Notes: a model not told the origin generated them from the letters alone. A stretch of DNA of 64,000 nt from Blastopirellula sediminis (GCF_020966755.1 NZ_JAJKFT010000010.1:496001-560000), one strand, 5' to 3'; shown: positions 34,698-43,567, numbered from the stretch's first letter. Numbers and translations: made by a program.

Positions 34698-36578
34698 CTA
34701 GTTCGTCTCAAGTTCGTAAACCAATTGCGGCGGCGGAACCTTGGCCGCAATCTTTCCGAACGCGTCTAGCAATTGTTCTTGCATCTCGGCGACGGTCGAT
34801 CCGCCGGGAACTTCGATGTGAATTCCGCCGCCGGCGTTGGCGATCGCCGACATCAAAGCTCGATCGGCGTCGAGGCCGACGCTCATGGTATGAATCGTCA
34901 CGCCGTTCTTGCGGGCCTGGACCGCTTCGTAGAAGGCGTACTGTTTCGATCGGTCGCTGGTCGAATAGTCGGCGACGCCGTCGCCGTCCGTGTCGGCGTA
35001 ATCAGCCCAATCCCAGTCGTACGGCAACGTCCAGTTACTGGGATAACGATTCGCCAGGCCGTCGGTCATGACTAACATGGTCGGGCGCGCTCCGTCCCGC
35101 GATTGGCCCGCGAGCAACTGCTTCGCCTCGCTGACGCCATGCCCCATCCCCGTGTACGAACCATAGTGGCCCGCTTGCTTGTGATGTTGGATCAGGTCGA
35201 GCGTCGCATAGTCGTCGCTGATATTGTCGCCGCCGAGCGTCGCGTAAACGCCATGCTCGTTGAGCGTATGTTCGACGCGCGAGTTTTCGTCGTACGAGAC
35301 GATCCCGACCTCGTCGCCGAAATCAAGATCATCCAGGAACGTCAGGAAAAGCGAAAAGCCGTTCTTCACCGCATGGAACGGATAGTGAGGCGCCTTCCAG
35401 AGATCAGCCGTTTGCCACGAGTTGTACTTTTTCGCCAGCCAGAAATTGGCCAGCGTAATTCCCCCGTACTTGTTGCGATAACCGGCTTTGATGACGTCCG
35501 CGTCGTGGCGGCAATAGTTGATGTATTCGTCCCAACTGCCCGACGCATAAGGATACGGCACATTGTTCACCTGGAACGCCGTTTTCACGGCGGCGTTGGT
35601 ATCCGCAAACAGCTCGCCGTATCCGCTGCCGTCGCTGGCTTCATTACAGCCCGACTTCACCCAGCACTTGGTAATCACGCGGCCGCTGTAGCTGCCGACG
35701 CCAGCGAAGGTCCCCGTCGTTCCCTGGTGCAGGTCATCGAATTTGTAGCGGTAGCCGTCGTCAAACTCCAAGACGACGTTGGATAGGTCCTTCGTCGACT
35801 CGGCGTAGATCTCGGTCCCTTTGAACGTGACCTTGATCTGCGGCATGCAACCGATCGTCGGCGCCGCGCCAACAATGGTCAGGTACTCCGGTTCGACCGG
35901 AAAGCCGCCGACGTTCGGATTCATCGAAGTGAAGATCTCACGCAGGTTTTCCGTAATCGCCGGCTCGCCCAGGCGATCGATTGCCCGGAACTGGCTGTCG
36001 TCGTTCATCGAACCGGAGAAGTCGAGCACGACCACCAGGTCCCGGGCTTCGACGAAGGCGGTGGCCTTCGTCACAAGCGGCACCGACGGCACGCCGACCG
36101 CCCAACCAAACGCCAGCGGCACGCGACCGTCCGGAGCCGTCAGGTCAGTCTGATCGCGATGCGCTTCGACCTTCACCACGTTGTATGGTGCAGCGTTCCA
36201 AGCGTACGTCCACTCGCCGGAACTTGCGTCGTAAGTTCGCTTACCGAAGACGATGTCGCGATCGGCGTTCAGGTAAACGCCGTTCGCCGCAGCGACGTCG
36301 ACCGCCATTTGCTTGGCGTGCGTGATGGAAATCGAATTGGGGTCGTTCCCATTTTCGCCCGCGTCGGCGACGGCCGCCGTAATCTCTTGCGACGCGGCCA
36401 GGGCTGCGGCGTCTACGCCGTTTTGCATCCGGGCCTGTTCGAGCGAAATCAGCCCCGTGTCGATCCCGAACGAAATGAAGGCGAAGAGAACGACCAACAC
36501 GATAGCGGCCAACACAACGAACACCCCTTTGCGAGGCGTTCGGCGGCGGCTCTCGTCAGATGCGAAACGCGGCGTCAT
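34698..36578 (-). CDS. TadG-like protein with vWA domain
   Basis: 626 aa. The N-terminal helix (~18-38, KGVFVVLAAIVLVVLFAFISFGID) followed by QARMQNGVDAAALAASQEI is the TadG/TadE_ps signature. A von Willebrand A domain (~185-610) contains the MIDAS motif in DLVVVLDFSGSMNDD. The vWA domain carries a large insertion of about 200 residues with four cysteines near the CWVKSGC region. It is secreted and anchored by its N-terminal helix. It is the last gene of a TadE-TadE-TadG set, which in planctomycetes often stands apart from the rest of the Flp-pilus genes. Confidence 0.88.
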   Translation of the reverse strand: MTPRFASDESRRRTPRKGVFVVLAAIVLVVLFAFISFGIDTGLISLEQARMQNGVDAAALAASQEITAAVADAGENGNDPNSISITHAKQMAVDVAAANGVYLNADRDIVFGKRTYDASSGEWTYAWNAAPYNVVKVEAHRDQTDLTAPDGRVPLAFGWAVGVPSVPLVTKATAFVEARDLVVVLDFSGSMNDDSQFRAIDRLGEPAITENLREIFTSMNPNVGGFPVEPEYLTIVGAAPTIGCMPQIKVTFKGTEIYAESTKDLSNVVLEFDDGYRYKFDDLHQGTTGTFAGVGSYSGRVITKCWVKSGCNEASDGSGYGELFADTNAAVKTAFQVNNVPYPYASGSWDEYINYCRHDADVIKAGYRNKYGGITLANFWLAKKYNSWQTADLWKAPHYPFHAVKNGFSLFLTFLDDLDFGDEVGIVSYDENSRVEHTLNEHGVYATLGGDNISDDYATLDLIQHHKQAGHYGSYTGMGHGVSEAKQLLAGQSRDGARPTMLVMTDGLANRYPSNWTLPYDWDWADYADTDGDGVADYSTSDRSKQYAFYEAVQARKNGVTIHTMSVGLDADRALMSAIANAGGGIHIEVPGGSTVAEMQEQLLDAFGKIAAKVPPPQLVYELETN

Positions 36579-36631
36579 GATATTTCCCCCAGTTGGCTTA
36601 TGAAAAAGGACGTGTCGGCAACAACAAGCGA

Positions 36632-37111
36632 TTACTGCACGATCGTGCTCTTGGCGTTGCGAAATACGACCTTGCTGACCATTTTCAATGGGTTGTCGGC
36701 GTCGGTATCGGAAGGAACCAACGGAGTGAGCGGCACTTCAATTCGCAGTTCAAACAATTGCAAATCGTTGGCCGGATCATCCAGATCGAATTCGGCGCCT
36801 GGCTGGTCGGGAAACTCAATAAACACGTCGATCTTATCCGGATCGAATCCAGCGGCCGTCAGCGTATTTTGAACGTCTTGCTTGACCTTGTCGTTCGACG
36901 CGATCCCTTGCGATAGCCATTCCGAACGATCCATCGAGCCGAGACGAGCGCCGTCGCGGGCGGCTTGCGTCATCACCGCTTGAGAGTCGAATAGCCGACC
37001 TCCCTGCAACAGTCCGATCAGCATCAGAAAGAAGAGCGGGGCCATCACGGCGAATTCGACGGTCGCCGTTCCGCGGCGGTTTTCCGGGGGTTTTCGACGT
37101 TTGCGTACCAT
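36632..37111 (-). CDS. TadE-family pseudopilin-like protein (second)
   Basis: 159 aa from the ATG at 37111 (MVRKRRKPPENRRGTATVEF), with AGAGGAGAG upstream as ribosome-binding site. The TadE signature RRGTATVEFAVMAPLFFLMLIGLLQGGR (~12-38) holds the Glu+5-like residue and the TM helix. The rest is a periplasmic domain with TQAARDGARLGSM. It is probably a minor pseudopilin processed by a TadV-type peptidase. It lies 53 bases upstream of the tadG-like gene. Confidence 0.87.
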   Translation of the reverse strand: MVRKRRKPPENRRGTATVEFAVMAPLFFLMLIGLLQGGRLFDSQAVMTQAARDGARLGSMDRSEWLSQGIASNDKVKQDVQNTLTAAGFDPDKIDVFIEFPDQPGAEFDLDDPANDLQLFELRIEVPLTPLVPSDTDADNPLKMVSKVVFRNAKSTIVQ

Positions 37112-37161
37112 GAGGGCTCTCCTCTGCGAGTGCGGTGTTCGTGACGACGTAAGCGATCGAG

Positions 37162-37638
37162 CTATTCGTGCCGGGTGATCGCCTGACCGCCCAGGACTAC
37201 ATCCGCCAGCCAAGGCTGGGGAAAGATCGTTACGTCGCCATAACGGACGGTAGCGCGGACCAGAAACATCTGCCGCGTTTCGGCTTCAGAGAGTTCGATG
37301 TCAGGCAGAGCGGCCCATTCATCGGAATCGGCGGGCAGAACGCCGCCGTCATCGAAAAAGCTGGCGTCTTTGATCTGTAGCGTCACGGCGTCCAGATTGA
37401 CCGCCGACTTCATTTGATTGCGAGCGTAGTCGGCGACCTCGTCGGTGGTCGCACCGCTGGCCGCTCCCCAGCGAGCCGCGTTTCGGCAGGAGTTCTTCAG
37501 CACATTCGAGACCATCGTCGCGTGGCCGAATTCCATGATCGCGAATACGAACAGGAAAAATACCGGCAACACGAAGGCGGTTTCGACAATCGTCGCGCCG
37601 CGACGATCAGCAGGTCGTACTTTACGTACTCGAAGCAT
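37162..37638 (-). CDS. TadE-family pseudopilin-like protein (first)
   Basis: 158 aa from the ATG at 37638 (MLRVRKVRPADRRGATIVETAF); the longer frame to 37734 has no support. The core RRGATIVETAFVLPVFFLFVFAIMEFGHA (~12-40) is a TadE motif, and NVLKNSCRNAARWGAASGATTDEV follows. The C-terminal part has a beta-rich segment with EAETRQMFLVRATVRYGDV. It is the first gene of the TadE-TadE-TadG cluster. No other tad genes are within the window. Confidence 0.87.
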   Translation of the reverse strand: MLRVRKVRPADRRGATIVETAFVLPVFFLFVFAIMEFGHATMVSNVLKNSCRNAARWGAASGATTDEVADYARNQMKSAVNLDAVTLQIKDASFFDDGGVLPADSDEWAALPDIELSEAETRQMFLVRATVRYGDVTIFPQPWLADVVLGGQAITRHE

Positions 37639-37843
37639 GCGAAGCGCGTCTCGGAAAAGGAATCGACTCAGAAAAGGGACGCCCACCAGCGAGCGCCGGC
37701 GGCCAAACTGACCGCCATCAGAAACGTAGGTCAATTCGCCGCCGAAAGTCGGTGAAGAATGGAGAAAACTTGATAGATTTCCGCTTAGCCGGGTTGTAAC
37801 GATTGTGCCGGCGGAAGAATGAGGATCGCACGCGCAATCAATC

Positions 37844-38003
37844 GTAGGGTGGGTGGAGCAAGCGCGAAAGCGTCGCCAAGGTTAACGAGGTTATTCGCTT
37901 GCGCAACCCACCTTCGGCATCGCACGTCGCAAGGTGGGTTGCGTAAGCGTGGCGAATTGTTCGAGAATCGACGCTCCTTTCCGCTTGCTTCACCCACCCT
38001 TAC
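37844..38003. repeat. Nested inverted-repeat element, 160 bases
   Basis: Outer arms: GTAGGGTGGGTGGAGCAAGC at 37844-37863 and GCTTGCTTCACCCACCCTTA near 37983-38002, near-perfect inverted repeats. Inner arms: TTCGCTTGCGCAACCCACCTT (about 37894) and AAGGTGGGTTGCGTAAGCG (about 37930). All four arms are variants of one GTAGGGTGGGT/GCGCAACCCAC word. A single related word recurs at 58391. It has no ORF and looks like a MITE. Confidence 0.6.
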
Positions 38004-38024
38004 AAATAGTGCCGAACAACAAAA

Positions 38025-38054
38025 AAACGGCGCCAACCGAAGTTGGCGCCGTTT
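38025..38054 (-). terminator. Terminator of the beta-propeller gene
   Basis: On the minus strand AAACGGCGCCAAC pairs perfectly with GTTGGCGCCGTTT across a 4-base loop, followed by seven T residues. It lies 28 bases past the stop of the gene at 38082-39134. Confidence 0.9.
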
Positions 38055-38081
38055 GCGACGTTCGATATTGAAAAGCGGCTC

Positions 38082-39134
38082 TTAGCCCACCTTCTTCAGC
38101 AGCGAGACCCGCCCGCCGACGACCCATTCGGCCAGGTAAATGTTGCCGGCCGCGTCGAAGGTCGCGCCGTGCGGGTGAACGAATTTGCCGTCAACCCATT
38201 TGTCGCGCTGCGAACGAACGCGGCGACCATTGGCGTTGACCGCGCTGCGCCACTCGGCGTCGTCGTCCAGATAGGTGATGACGTTGTTGTCTTTGTCGAG
38301 CAGCGTCAGACGCGAATCGAGTTCGCCGACCAGCAGCACTTCTCCCTGCACGTCGAGCGACGACGGGTAGACCAGGTTGTCGACGTAGCTGATGTGCTCG
38401 CCATCGAGCGTGAAGTATTGCAGGCGATTGTTGGCGCGATCGGTCACGCAAAGCGACGGCTCGCGACCCGGACGCGTATCGACGTACAACCCGTGCGGGC
38501 AATTCAATTGCCCCGGCTGACTTCCGCGACCGCCAAAGCTGCGGACCCAGTTGGCGTCGGCGTCATACTGGTGGACGTAGTTCGAACCATACCCGTCGCC
38601 GACATAAAAACCGCCGTCGGCCGCCAGCGCGATGTTGGTCGGCGTGTACTTGCCGGGGTTGTCATACTTGCCCGATTCCGTCGGGAAACCCTTCTTCCAC
38701 ACGATTTCGCCGTTCAGATCGAGCTTGGCGATCTGGTGATTCTTGACGTCGCTCAGATAGAGGAACTCTTGGCCGTTTTCGGCACGCAGGTCGAGACCAT
38801 GACCGCCGCCGTGGAATTCTTTGCCGAACGAGCGAACGTATTTGCCGTCGGTATCAAACGCCACGATCGCGTCCATCACGTTGGGACCGCCGTTCTGGTG
38901 CGTAATATAAATGAGGCCGCTTTTGTCGATCGCCACGTCGTGCGTCGCGCCCCACTGGATGCTGCTCGGCAGTTCGCCCCAGTAGTGATGGCATTCGTAG
39001 ACGAATTCCCCCGAGCCGACCCGCAGCGGGGCCGAGCCCGACTTGTTTTCGGCGTGAAGAAACAGCGGAGTCGCGGCAACCGTTGCGGCGGCGGCGGTCG
39101 TTTGAAGAAATTGTCGTCGAGTCGGTGAAGACAT
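38082..39134 (-). CDS. Tat-exported NHL/6-bladed beta-propeller protein
   Basis: 350 aa from the ATG at 39134 (MSSPTRRQFLQTTAAAATVAAT), a twin-arginine signal with RRQFLQ. The body has six blades with the NHL-type pattern YVGDGYGSNYVHQYDADANWVRSFGGRG and LPIGGEGSQPGQLNCPHGLYVD-like repeats (H-G-L and G-x-Y words). These proteins are typical of planctomycete periplasm and are sometimes oxidoreductase-like or peptidyl-alpha-hydroxyglycine lyase-like, but no enzymatic motif is visible. Start and export are clear; the function is not. Confidence 0.88.
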   Translation of the reverse strand: MSSPTRRQFLQTTAAAATVAATPLFLHAENKSGSAPLRVGSGEFVYECHHYWGELPSSIQWGATHDVAIDKSGLIYITHQNGGPNVMDAIVAFDTDGKYVRSFGKEFHGGGHGLDLRAENGQEFLYLSDVKNHQIAKLDLNGEIVWKKGFPTESGKYDNPGKYTPTNIALAADGGFYVGDGYGSNYVHQYDADANWVRSFGGRGSQPGQLNCPHGLYVDTRPGREPSLCVTDRANNRLQYFTLDGEHISYVDNLVYPSSLDVQGEVLLVGELDSRLTLLDKDNNVITYLDDDAEWRSAVNANGRRVRSQRDKWVDGKFVHPHGATFDAAGNIYLAEWVVGGRVSLLKKVG

Positions 39135-39235
39135 GCGGCGGGAATCCTCTCTGCGGATAAACTTAGGAAGGCGTCTAGGCCGGTGGTAATCCAGAATTTC
39201 TGTACGCAATCTTTCATTTTACGAGAACTCGCCTG

Positions 39236-42200
39236 ATGGCCAACGCCCAATTCCCGCAAGTTCGCTTCCGCGGAAAATTGCGCCCTTCACAGCAAGATGT
39301 GGTGGACATTGCCCGCAAAAGCCTCGACGCAGGCGAGCGTCAGCTCTATGTGGTCGCCCCGCCCGGGTCGGGAAAAACGGTACTTGGCCTCTATCTCTGG
39401 GCTGAGTGCGTGCAGCGTCCGGCGCTAGTTCTCTCTCCCAATTCGGCCATTCAAATGCAATGGGCCGCCCGCACCGACATGTTCGATCAGTCTCCGCCTG
39501 GCGGTGAATTGGCCAGCACTGATCCCACGGCGCCTGGTCTCCTCACGTCGCTCACCTACCAATCGGTCACGCTGCCCCGTCGCGGCGACGATGGGCTTGA
39601 TGACGCGGCGTTTGAGCTGTGGCAAAGTCGCCTGATCGAAAAAGACGCCGCCCGCGATCCAGAGGAAGCCCGCATCTGGATCCGCGATCTGAAAAAGCAC
39701 AATCGCAACTACTACGACCAACGTCTCTCCGCCTATCGCAAAGAAGTCCGCGACGAAGCGAGCCTGCGGGGCGAAACGCTCGACATGCTCCATCGCTCGT
39801 CGCTCGCGACCCTCGATCGGCTCAAAGCGCAAGAGATCGGGCTGATCATTCTCGACGAATGTCATCACCTGGTCGGTCACTGGGGACGGGTCTTGGCCGA
39901 CGCCGCGGCGATGTTCAACAATCCGGTCATCCTCGGCCTGACGGCGACGCCCCCCGACGTCGACAACAAGTCGCCGCAAGACTTTGAGCGCTACACCACC
40001 TTCTTCGGCCCGATCGACTACGACGTCCCGGTTCCGGCAGTCGTCAAAGATGGCTTCCTCGCGCCGTATCAAGACCTGGCCTACTTCGTCCGTCCCAGCC
40101 AAGACGAACTCCGCTATGTCGCCAGCGCCGATGATCTGCTGCACGAGATCGTCGCACTCGCCAGCGGAACCGAGAAAGAAGTCGCGCCGCCGGTAAAAGC
40201 CGCCGCGCGCAAGCCTGCCAAGCCGCCGAAGCCGGTTTCCAGCGAAGAAGAAGAGGCGCCGATCAAGCTGCTTGATCTTTCGGACCTGCAAGTGATCGGT
40301 TCGGCCGAAGCGGCATACACTGAAGAGCCAAACGCGGAACCGACCGTCGCCACCGATCCCGTTGCCGAGCCGGCCGAAGAAGTTGAGACGGTGCCTGGCG
40401 CTCCGCGCGTCCCGCCGCTGCCGACCTGGCTTTACAACAGCCTGGCCGAAAAGAAGCATGCCGCGCAGAAGTACAACAACTGGTCGGCGTTCGAACGCCG
40501 CGATCCCGAATTCGCCGCGGCGGCTCGTCTCTTTCTGCAAATGCGCGAGCTGGAGCTTCCGCCGGACGTTCCGCCGGCCCAGTGGGATCCAGCCGCCGAA
40601 GCGCCGGAGATGGCGATTCTCGTTCCGGTCCTCGATCGCTACGTCCGGCACGCGCTCCGCCGCTCGGCCAATGAAGAAGACCATCAACTCGGCCGCGATA
40701 TCATCGCCCGCTTGCGGATGCTCGGCGTGCAGATCACCGAAACCGGCTGCCAGGCCTGCGCTTCGCCGGTCGGCCGCGTGTTGGCTTACTCGCGTGAAAA
40801 AGCCCAGGCCGTCATTCCGATTCTCCATGCCGAGATGAAGGCGCTCGGCGATTCGATCCGCGCGATCGTCGTCGCCGACTACGAGAAGACCGCCGCGGTC
40901 ATGCCGGAGACCGCCGATCTGCTCGACGAAGAAGCCGGCGGCGCCGTCGCCGCCTTCCGCACGCTGCTCAAGGACGAACAAACCGATCGTCTGCAACCGA
41001 TTCTCGTGACCGGCTCCAGCGTCCTGATCGACGATGACCTCCAGCCGCAGTTTGATCATGTCGCCCATGCGTGGCTGCAGAAGGAAGGCTTTCAGGTCAA
41101 TCTCGACTACGCCGAAGAAGAAGGATTCTGCGTCGTCCGCGGTGAAGGCGCCGACTGGTCGCCGCGGGTTTACATCGAGATGATCACCGAACTTTTCCAG
41201 CAAGGGGTGACCCGCTGTCTGGTCGGCACGCGCGGTTTGCTCGGCGAAGGTTGGGACGCCAACAAGATCAACGTTTTGATCGATTTGACGACCGTCACGA
41301 CCAGCATGTCGGTCCGCCAGCTCCGCGGGCGATCGTTCCGGCTCGACCCGGCCGTTCCCGAGAAAGTCGCCAACAACTGGGACGTCGTCTGCATCGCGCC
41401 GGAGTTCAGCAAAGGGCTGGACGACTACGCCCGATTCCGCAAAAAGCATGACAACACCTTCGGCGTCACCGACGACGGCGAGATCGAAAAAGGGGTCGGC
41501 CATGTTCACGCCGCGCTGACCGATTTGCGACCGGAGCTGCTGGAAGACTCGATTCCGCTCCTCAACGGCGACATGCTCAAGCGGGCCGAAATGCGAGCCA
41601 CCGCCCGAAAGCATTGGAAGATCGGCGAGCCGTACCATGGCGAACCGCGGTCGACGCTCGAAGTCAAACTCGATCGCGACGAACGCGAGAACGGAGGCTT
41701 CCCGCCGTTCAAGTCGAAGGGAGAAGTCTGGAGCGACGACTCGCTGGTGATGAGCGTCGGAACCGCGATTCTCTCGGCCCTGGCCGAAACGAAACAGATC
41801 TCTCCCTCCGCGCGACCGAACGTCAAGTCGCGGGCCGGCGGATACGTCCGGATGTTTTTGGAAGATGCGTCAGAAGAAGATAGTCAACTATTCGCCGCGT
41901 CGCTTCGCGAAGCGCTCGGTCCGCTACTTCGCCCGCGCTACGTGATCCCGCGCAAACTCCGTTACTCGCGTCCCACCTTCTGGTCGAAGCTGTTGCCGGA
42001 GTTCCTCGGCCAATACCTCGAACAAAAGCATGACGAGATGGTAATGCTCCACGCCGTCCCCACAGCATTGGCGAAGAAAAAAGAGATCGCCGAGGTCTAC
42101 GAAAAGTACTGGAACCAATTCGTCAGCCCCGGCCAGGCGCTCTACGCCCTCCGCGGCGAAGGAGAAGACCTCCGCATCAAAGCGGAAAAGAAAGGTCTAA

Positions 42201-42241
42201 CCCCACGCGGAACCTACCACGAAAAAGAAGTCTTCTCGTAA
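39236..42241 (+). CDS. SF2 DEAD/DEAH-box helicase family protein
   Basis: 1001 aa. Motif I is APPGSGKT (41-48), the DEAH-like motif II is DECHH (D207-H211) and motif III is LTATPP (about 237). The C-terminal half contains TRGLLGEGWDANKINVLIDL (~662-681) and QLRGRSFRLD (~693-702; arginines of motif VI). An acidic, Pro/Ala-rich insert (~315-400) separates the two RecA halves, and a long C-terminal extension (~750-1001) has no motif that I recognise. There are no nuclease, methylase or McrC-type neighbours, so a defence role is unsupported. It could be a nucleic-acid remodelling enzyme. Confidence 0.87.
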   Translation: MANAQFPQVRFRGKLRPSQQDVVDIARKSLDAGERQLYVVAPPGSGKTVLGLYLWAECVQRPALVLSPNSAIQMQWAARTDMFDQSPPGGELASTDPTAPGLLTSLTYQSVTLPRRGDDGLDDAAFELWQSRLIEKDAARDPEEARIWIRDLKKHNRNYYDQRLSAYRKEVRDEASLRGETLDMLHRSSLATLDRLKAQEIGLIILDECHHLVGHWGRVLADAAAMFNNPVILGLTATPPDVDNKSPQDFERYTTFFGPIDYDVPVPAVVKDGFLAPYQDLAYFVRPSQDELRYVASADDLLHEIVALASGTEKEVAPPVKAAARKPAKPPKPVSSEEEEAPIKLLDLSDLQVIGSAEAAYTEEPNAEPTVATDPVAEPAEEVETVPGAPRVPPLPTWLYNSLAEKKHAAQKYNNWSAFERRDPEFAAAARLFLQMRELELPPDVPPAQWDPAAEAPEMAILVPVLDRYVRHALRRSANEEDHQLGRDIIARLRMLGVQITETGCQACASPVGRVLAYSREKAQAVIPILHAEMKALGDSIRAIVVADYEKTAAVMPETADLLDEEAGGAVAAFRTLLKDEQTDRLQPILVTGSSVLIDDDLQPQFDHVAHAWLQKEGFQVNLDYAEEEGFCVVRGEGADWSPRVYIEMITELFQQGVTRCLVGTRGLLGEGWDANKINVLIDLTTVTTSMSVRQLRGRSFRLDPAVPEKVANNWDVVCIAPEFSKGLDDYARFRKKHDNTFGVTDDGEIEKGVGHVHAALTDLRPELLEDSIPLLNGDMLKRAEMRATARKHWKIGEPYHGEPRSTLEVKLDRDERENGGFPPFKSKGEVWSDDSLVMSVGTAILSALAETKQISPSARPNVKSRAGGYVRMFLEDASEEDSQLFAASLREALGPLLRPRYVIPRKLRYSRPTFWSKLLPEFLGQYLEQKHDEMVMLHAVPTALAKKKEIAEVYEKYWNQFVSPGQALYALRGEGEDLRIKAEKKGLTPRGTYHEKEVFS

Positions 42242-42255
42242 ACTAGCGCCAATAG

Positions 42256-42385
42256 TAGCCCGAAGCGCAAGCGAGGGAAATGCGTCCGGAAGAATAGAAC
42301 ACGGAAGCCGCGGCGAAAGAGCACGGATAAACACGGCAAGAGAATAAAAAATACTAGCCCGAGGCGCAAGCCAAGGGAATGCGAT
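42256..42385 (+). repeat. Direct repeat, copy 1 (130 bases), before the SecD-like gene
   Basis: It begins TAGCCCGAAGCGCAAGCGAG and contains CCGGAAGAATAGAACACGGA and GAGCACGGATAAAC; it ends in a second TAGCCCGAGGCGCAAGC word. A near copy lies at 43437-43567, after the gene. The shared words cover almost the whole 130 bases with about 10 substitutions by eye. Confidence 0.75.
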
Positions 42386-42462
42386 CGGCCTCGCCGGAAA
42401 AGAATCCCAATAGATCTAAGCCGAGAACGAACAACATACTCTCATCGTAGACCCGTCCGCAT

Positions 42463-42489
42463 TCCCTCGGCTTACGCCTCGGGCTACGA
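42463..42489 (-). repeat. REP-like word, inverted copy
   Basis: CATTCCCTCGGCTTACGCCT followed by CGGGCTA: the complement of the TAGCCCGAGGCGCAAGC word at 42354. The two face each other about 80 bases apart. Confidence 0.6.
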
Positions 42490-42574
42490 TTGGGACCTTC
42501 TTTTCCTATCAGCATTGACTCCATCGGCCGTATGATAAAAGACAACCTATTCTCTCTCTGATCGGAGGACTCGG

Positions 42575-43408
42575 ATGCGCCTCTCCATTCTCTCAGCGCT
42601 GCTGATCCTGGTCGCGTTACTATCGGCCGGCTGCGGTAAGCCTGCTCCGCCGACCTTGGCCACGAGCGGCGGAACGGTTTTGACCTACAAGATCGTGCAG
42701 GAGCTTCCCGACGTTTCCGCGGCGGAATTGCAAAACCGGATCGCCGCGCGGATCAAAGGAGATTGCTTCTTCGATCATGCAACGGTCCAAGTCGCCAATG
42801 GAGTCGTGCGAATCGAACTTCCCGGCGGCGACCTGCAAAAAGTCGACCGCATCAAAGAGATGCTCCGGATTCCGGGGCAACTCAGCTTGAACGTCGTCGC
42901 GCATCCCGGCGATGATCAGCAGCTGTTCGAAGCCGCCGCAGAGAGCGACGAACGGTTGGTGACGGCGCCCGATGGGCGTCGCGGAATCTGGACGCGCTGC
43001 GCCGCCGACCTGACGTTCGATCCCGAATGGGTTCGCGAAATCGACGGAGAGCGATCTTGCTTGCTCTTATTGCAAAAAGGAAATATTGAAGGCCCGCACT
43101 TTGCGGACTTCACGCTTTCGCTCGATCCCAACGGTCAGCATGCGCTCAACTTCTCGATGACCGACGAAGGGGCGCGGCGACTGCAATACCTGACCAAATC
43201 CTACCAAGGACGCCAGTTGGCGATTGTCTTCGATCACCAGGTAATCTCCGCGCCGGTGATCCGTTCGACGATCAGCAAGTACGGGATGGTGACCGGCAAC
43301 TTTTCGAAAGAAGAGGTGACGAAACTCCTCCGCACCGGCAAACTCGCCATCTTCGGCGAGCTCCCGCCGTTGGAACTGACCAGCGAAGAAAAGCTCGATC
43401 CCCAATAG
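42575..43408 (+). CDS. Lipoprotein with SecD-like P1 region
   Basis: 277 aa with a lipobox LLSAGC (Cys 20). Residues ~40-250 resemble the SecD/SecDF P1 periplasmic domain: the N-terminal half with an LPGG word (VRIELPGGDLQKVDRIKEMLRIPGQL, ~84-110), then SLDPNGQHALNFSMTDEGARRLQ (~184-206) and the typical IVFDHQVISAPVI (~220-232). The SecD TM helices are lacking, so this is a stand-alone head domain anchored by lipid. A GGAGGA ribosome-binding site precedes the ATG. It is flanked on both sides by copies of a 130-bp direct repeat. Function unknown: it may modulate protein export or be a decayed SecD paralog. Confidence 0.82.
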   Translation: MRLSILSALLILVALLSAGCGKPAPPTLATSGGTVLTYKIVQELPDVSAAELQNRIAARIKGDCFFDHATVQVANGVVRIELPGGDLQKVDRIKEMLRIPGQLSLNVVAHPGDDQQLFEAAAESDERLVTAPDGRRGIWTRCAADLTFDPEWVREIDGERSCLLLLQKGNIEGPHFADFTLSLDPNGQHALNFSMTDEGARRLQYLTKSYQGRQLAIVFDHQVISAPVIRSTISKYGMVTGNFSKEEVTKLLRTGKLAIFGELPPLELTSEEKLDPQ

Positions 43409-43436
43409 CGAACCTCCCCGCCAACATTCCCCCAAC

Positions 43437-43567
43437 TAGCCCGCAGCGCAAGCAAGGGAATGCGGCCGGAAGAGATAGAACACGGAAGCCACGGCGGAAG
43501 AGCACGGACAAACGCGGCAAGAGAATGAACGAATCGTAGCCCGAGGCGCAAGCCGAGGGAACGCGAT
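43437..43567 (+). repeat. Direct repeat, copy 2 (131 bases), after the SecD-like gene
   Basis: It begins TAGCCCGCAGCGCAAGCAAG and contains the words CCGGAAGAGATAGAACACGG and GAGCACGGACAAAC, ending with TAGCCCGAGGCGCAAGC. It pairs with 42256-42385 in the same orientation, so the SecD-like gene sits between direct repeats. Confidence 0.75.

Noticed and set aside
39425-41638. A 737-aa minus-strand open frame across the helicase gene
   Set aside because: No recognisable protein content; the plus strand carries clear helicase motifs over the same bases.
39236-42241. Antiphage defence island around the SF2 helicase
   Set aside because: Neighbours are a beta-propeller and a SecD-like lipoprotein; no nuclease, methyltransferase or other defence gene is present.
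42575-43408. Full SecD or SecDF translocase subunit
   Set aside because: Only the P1-like region is present; the protein has a lipobox and none of the six TM helices of SecD.
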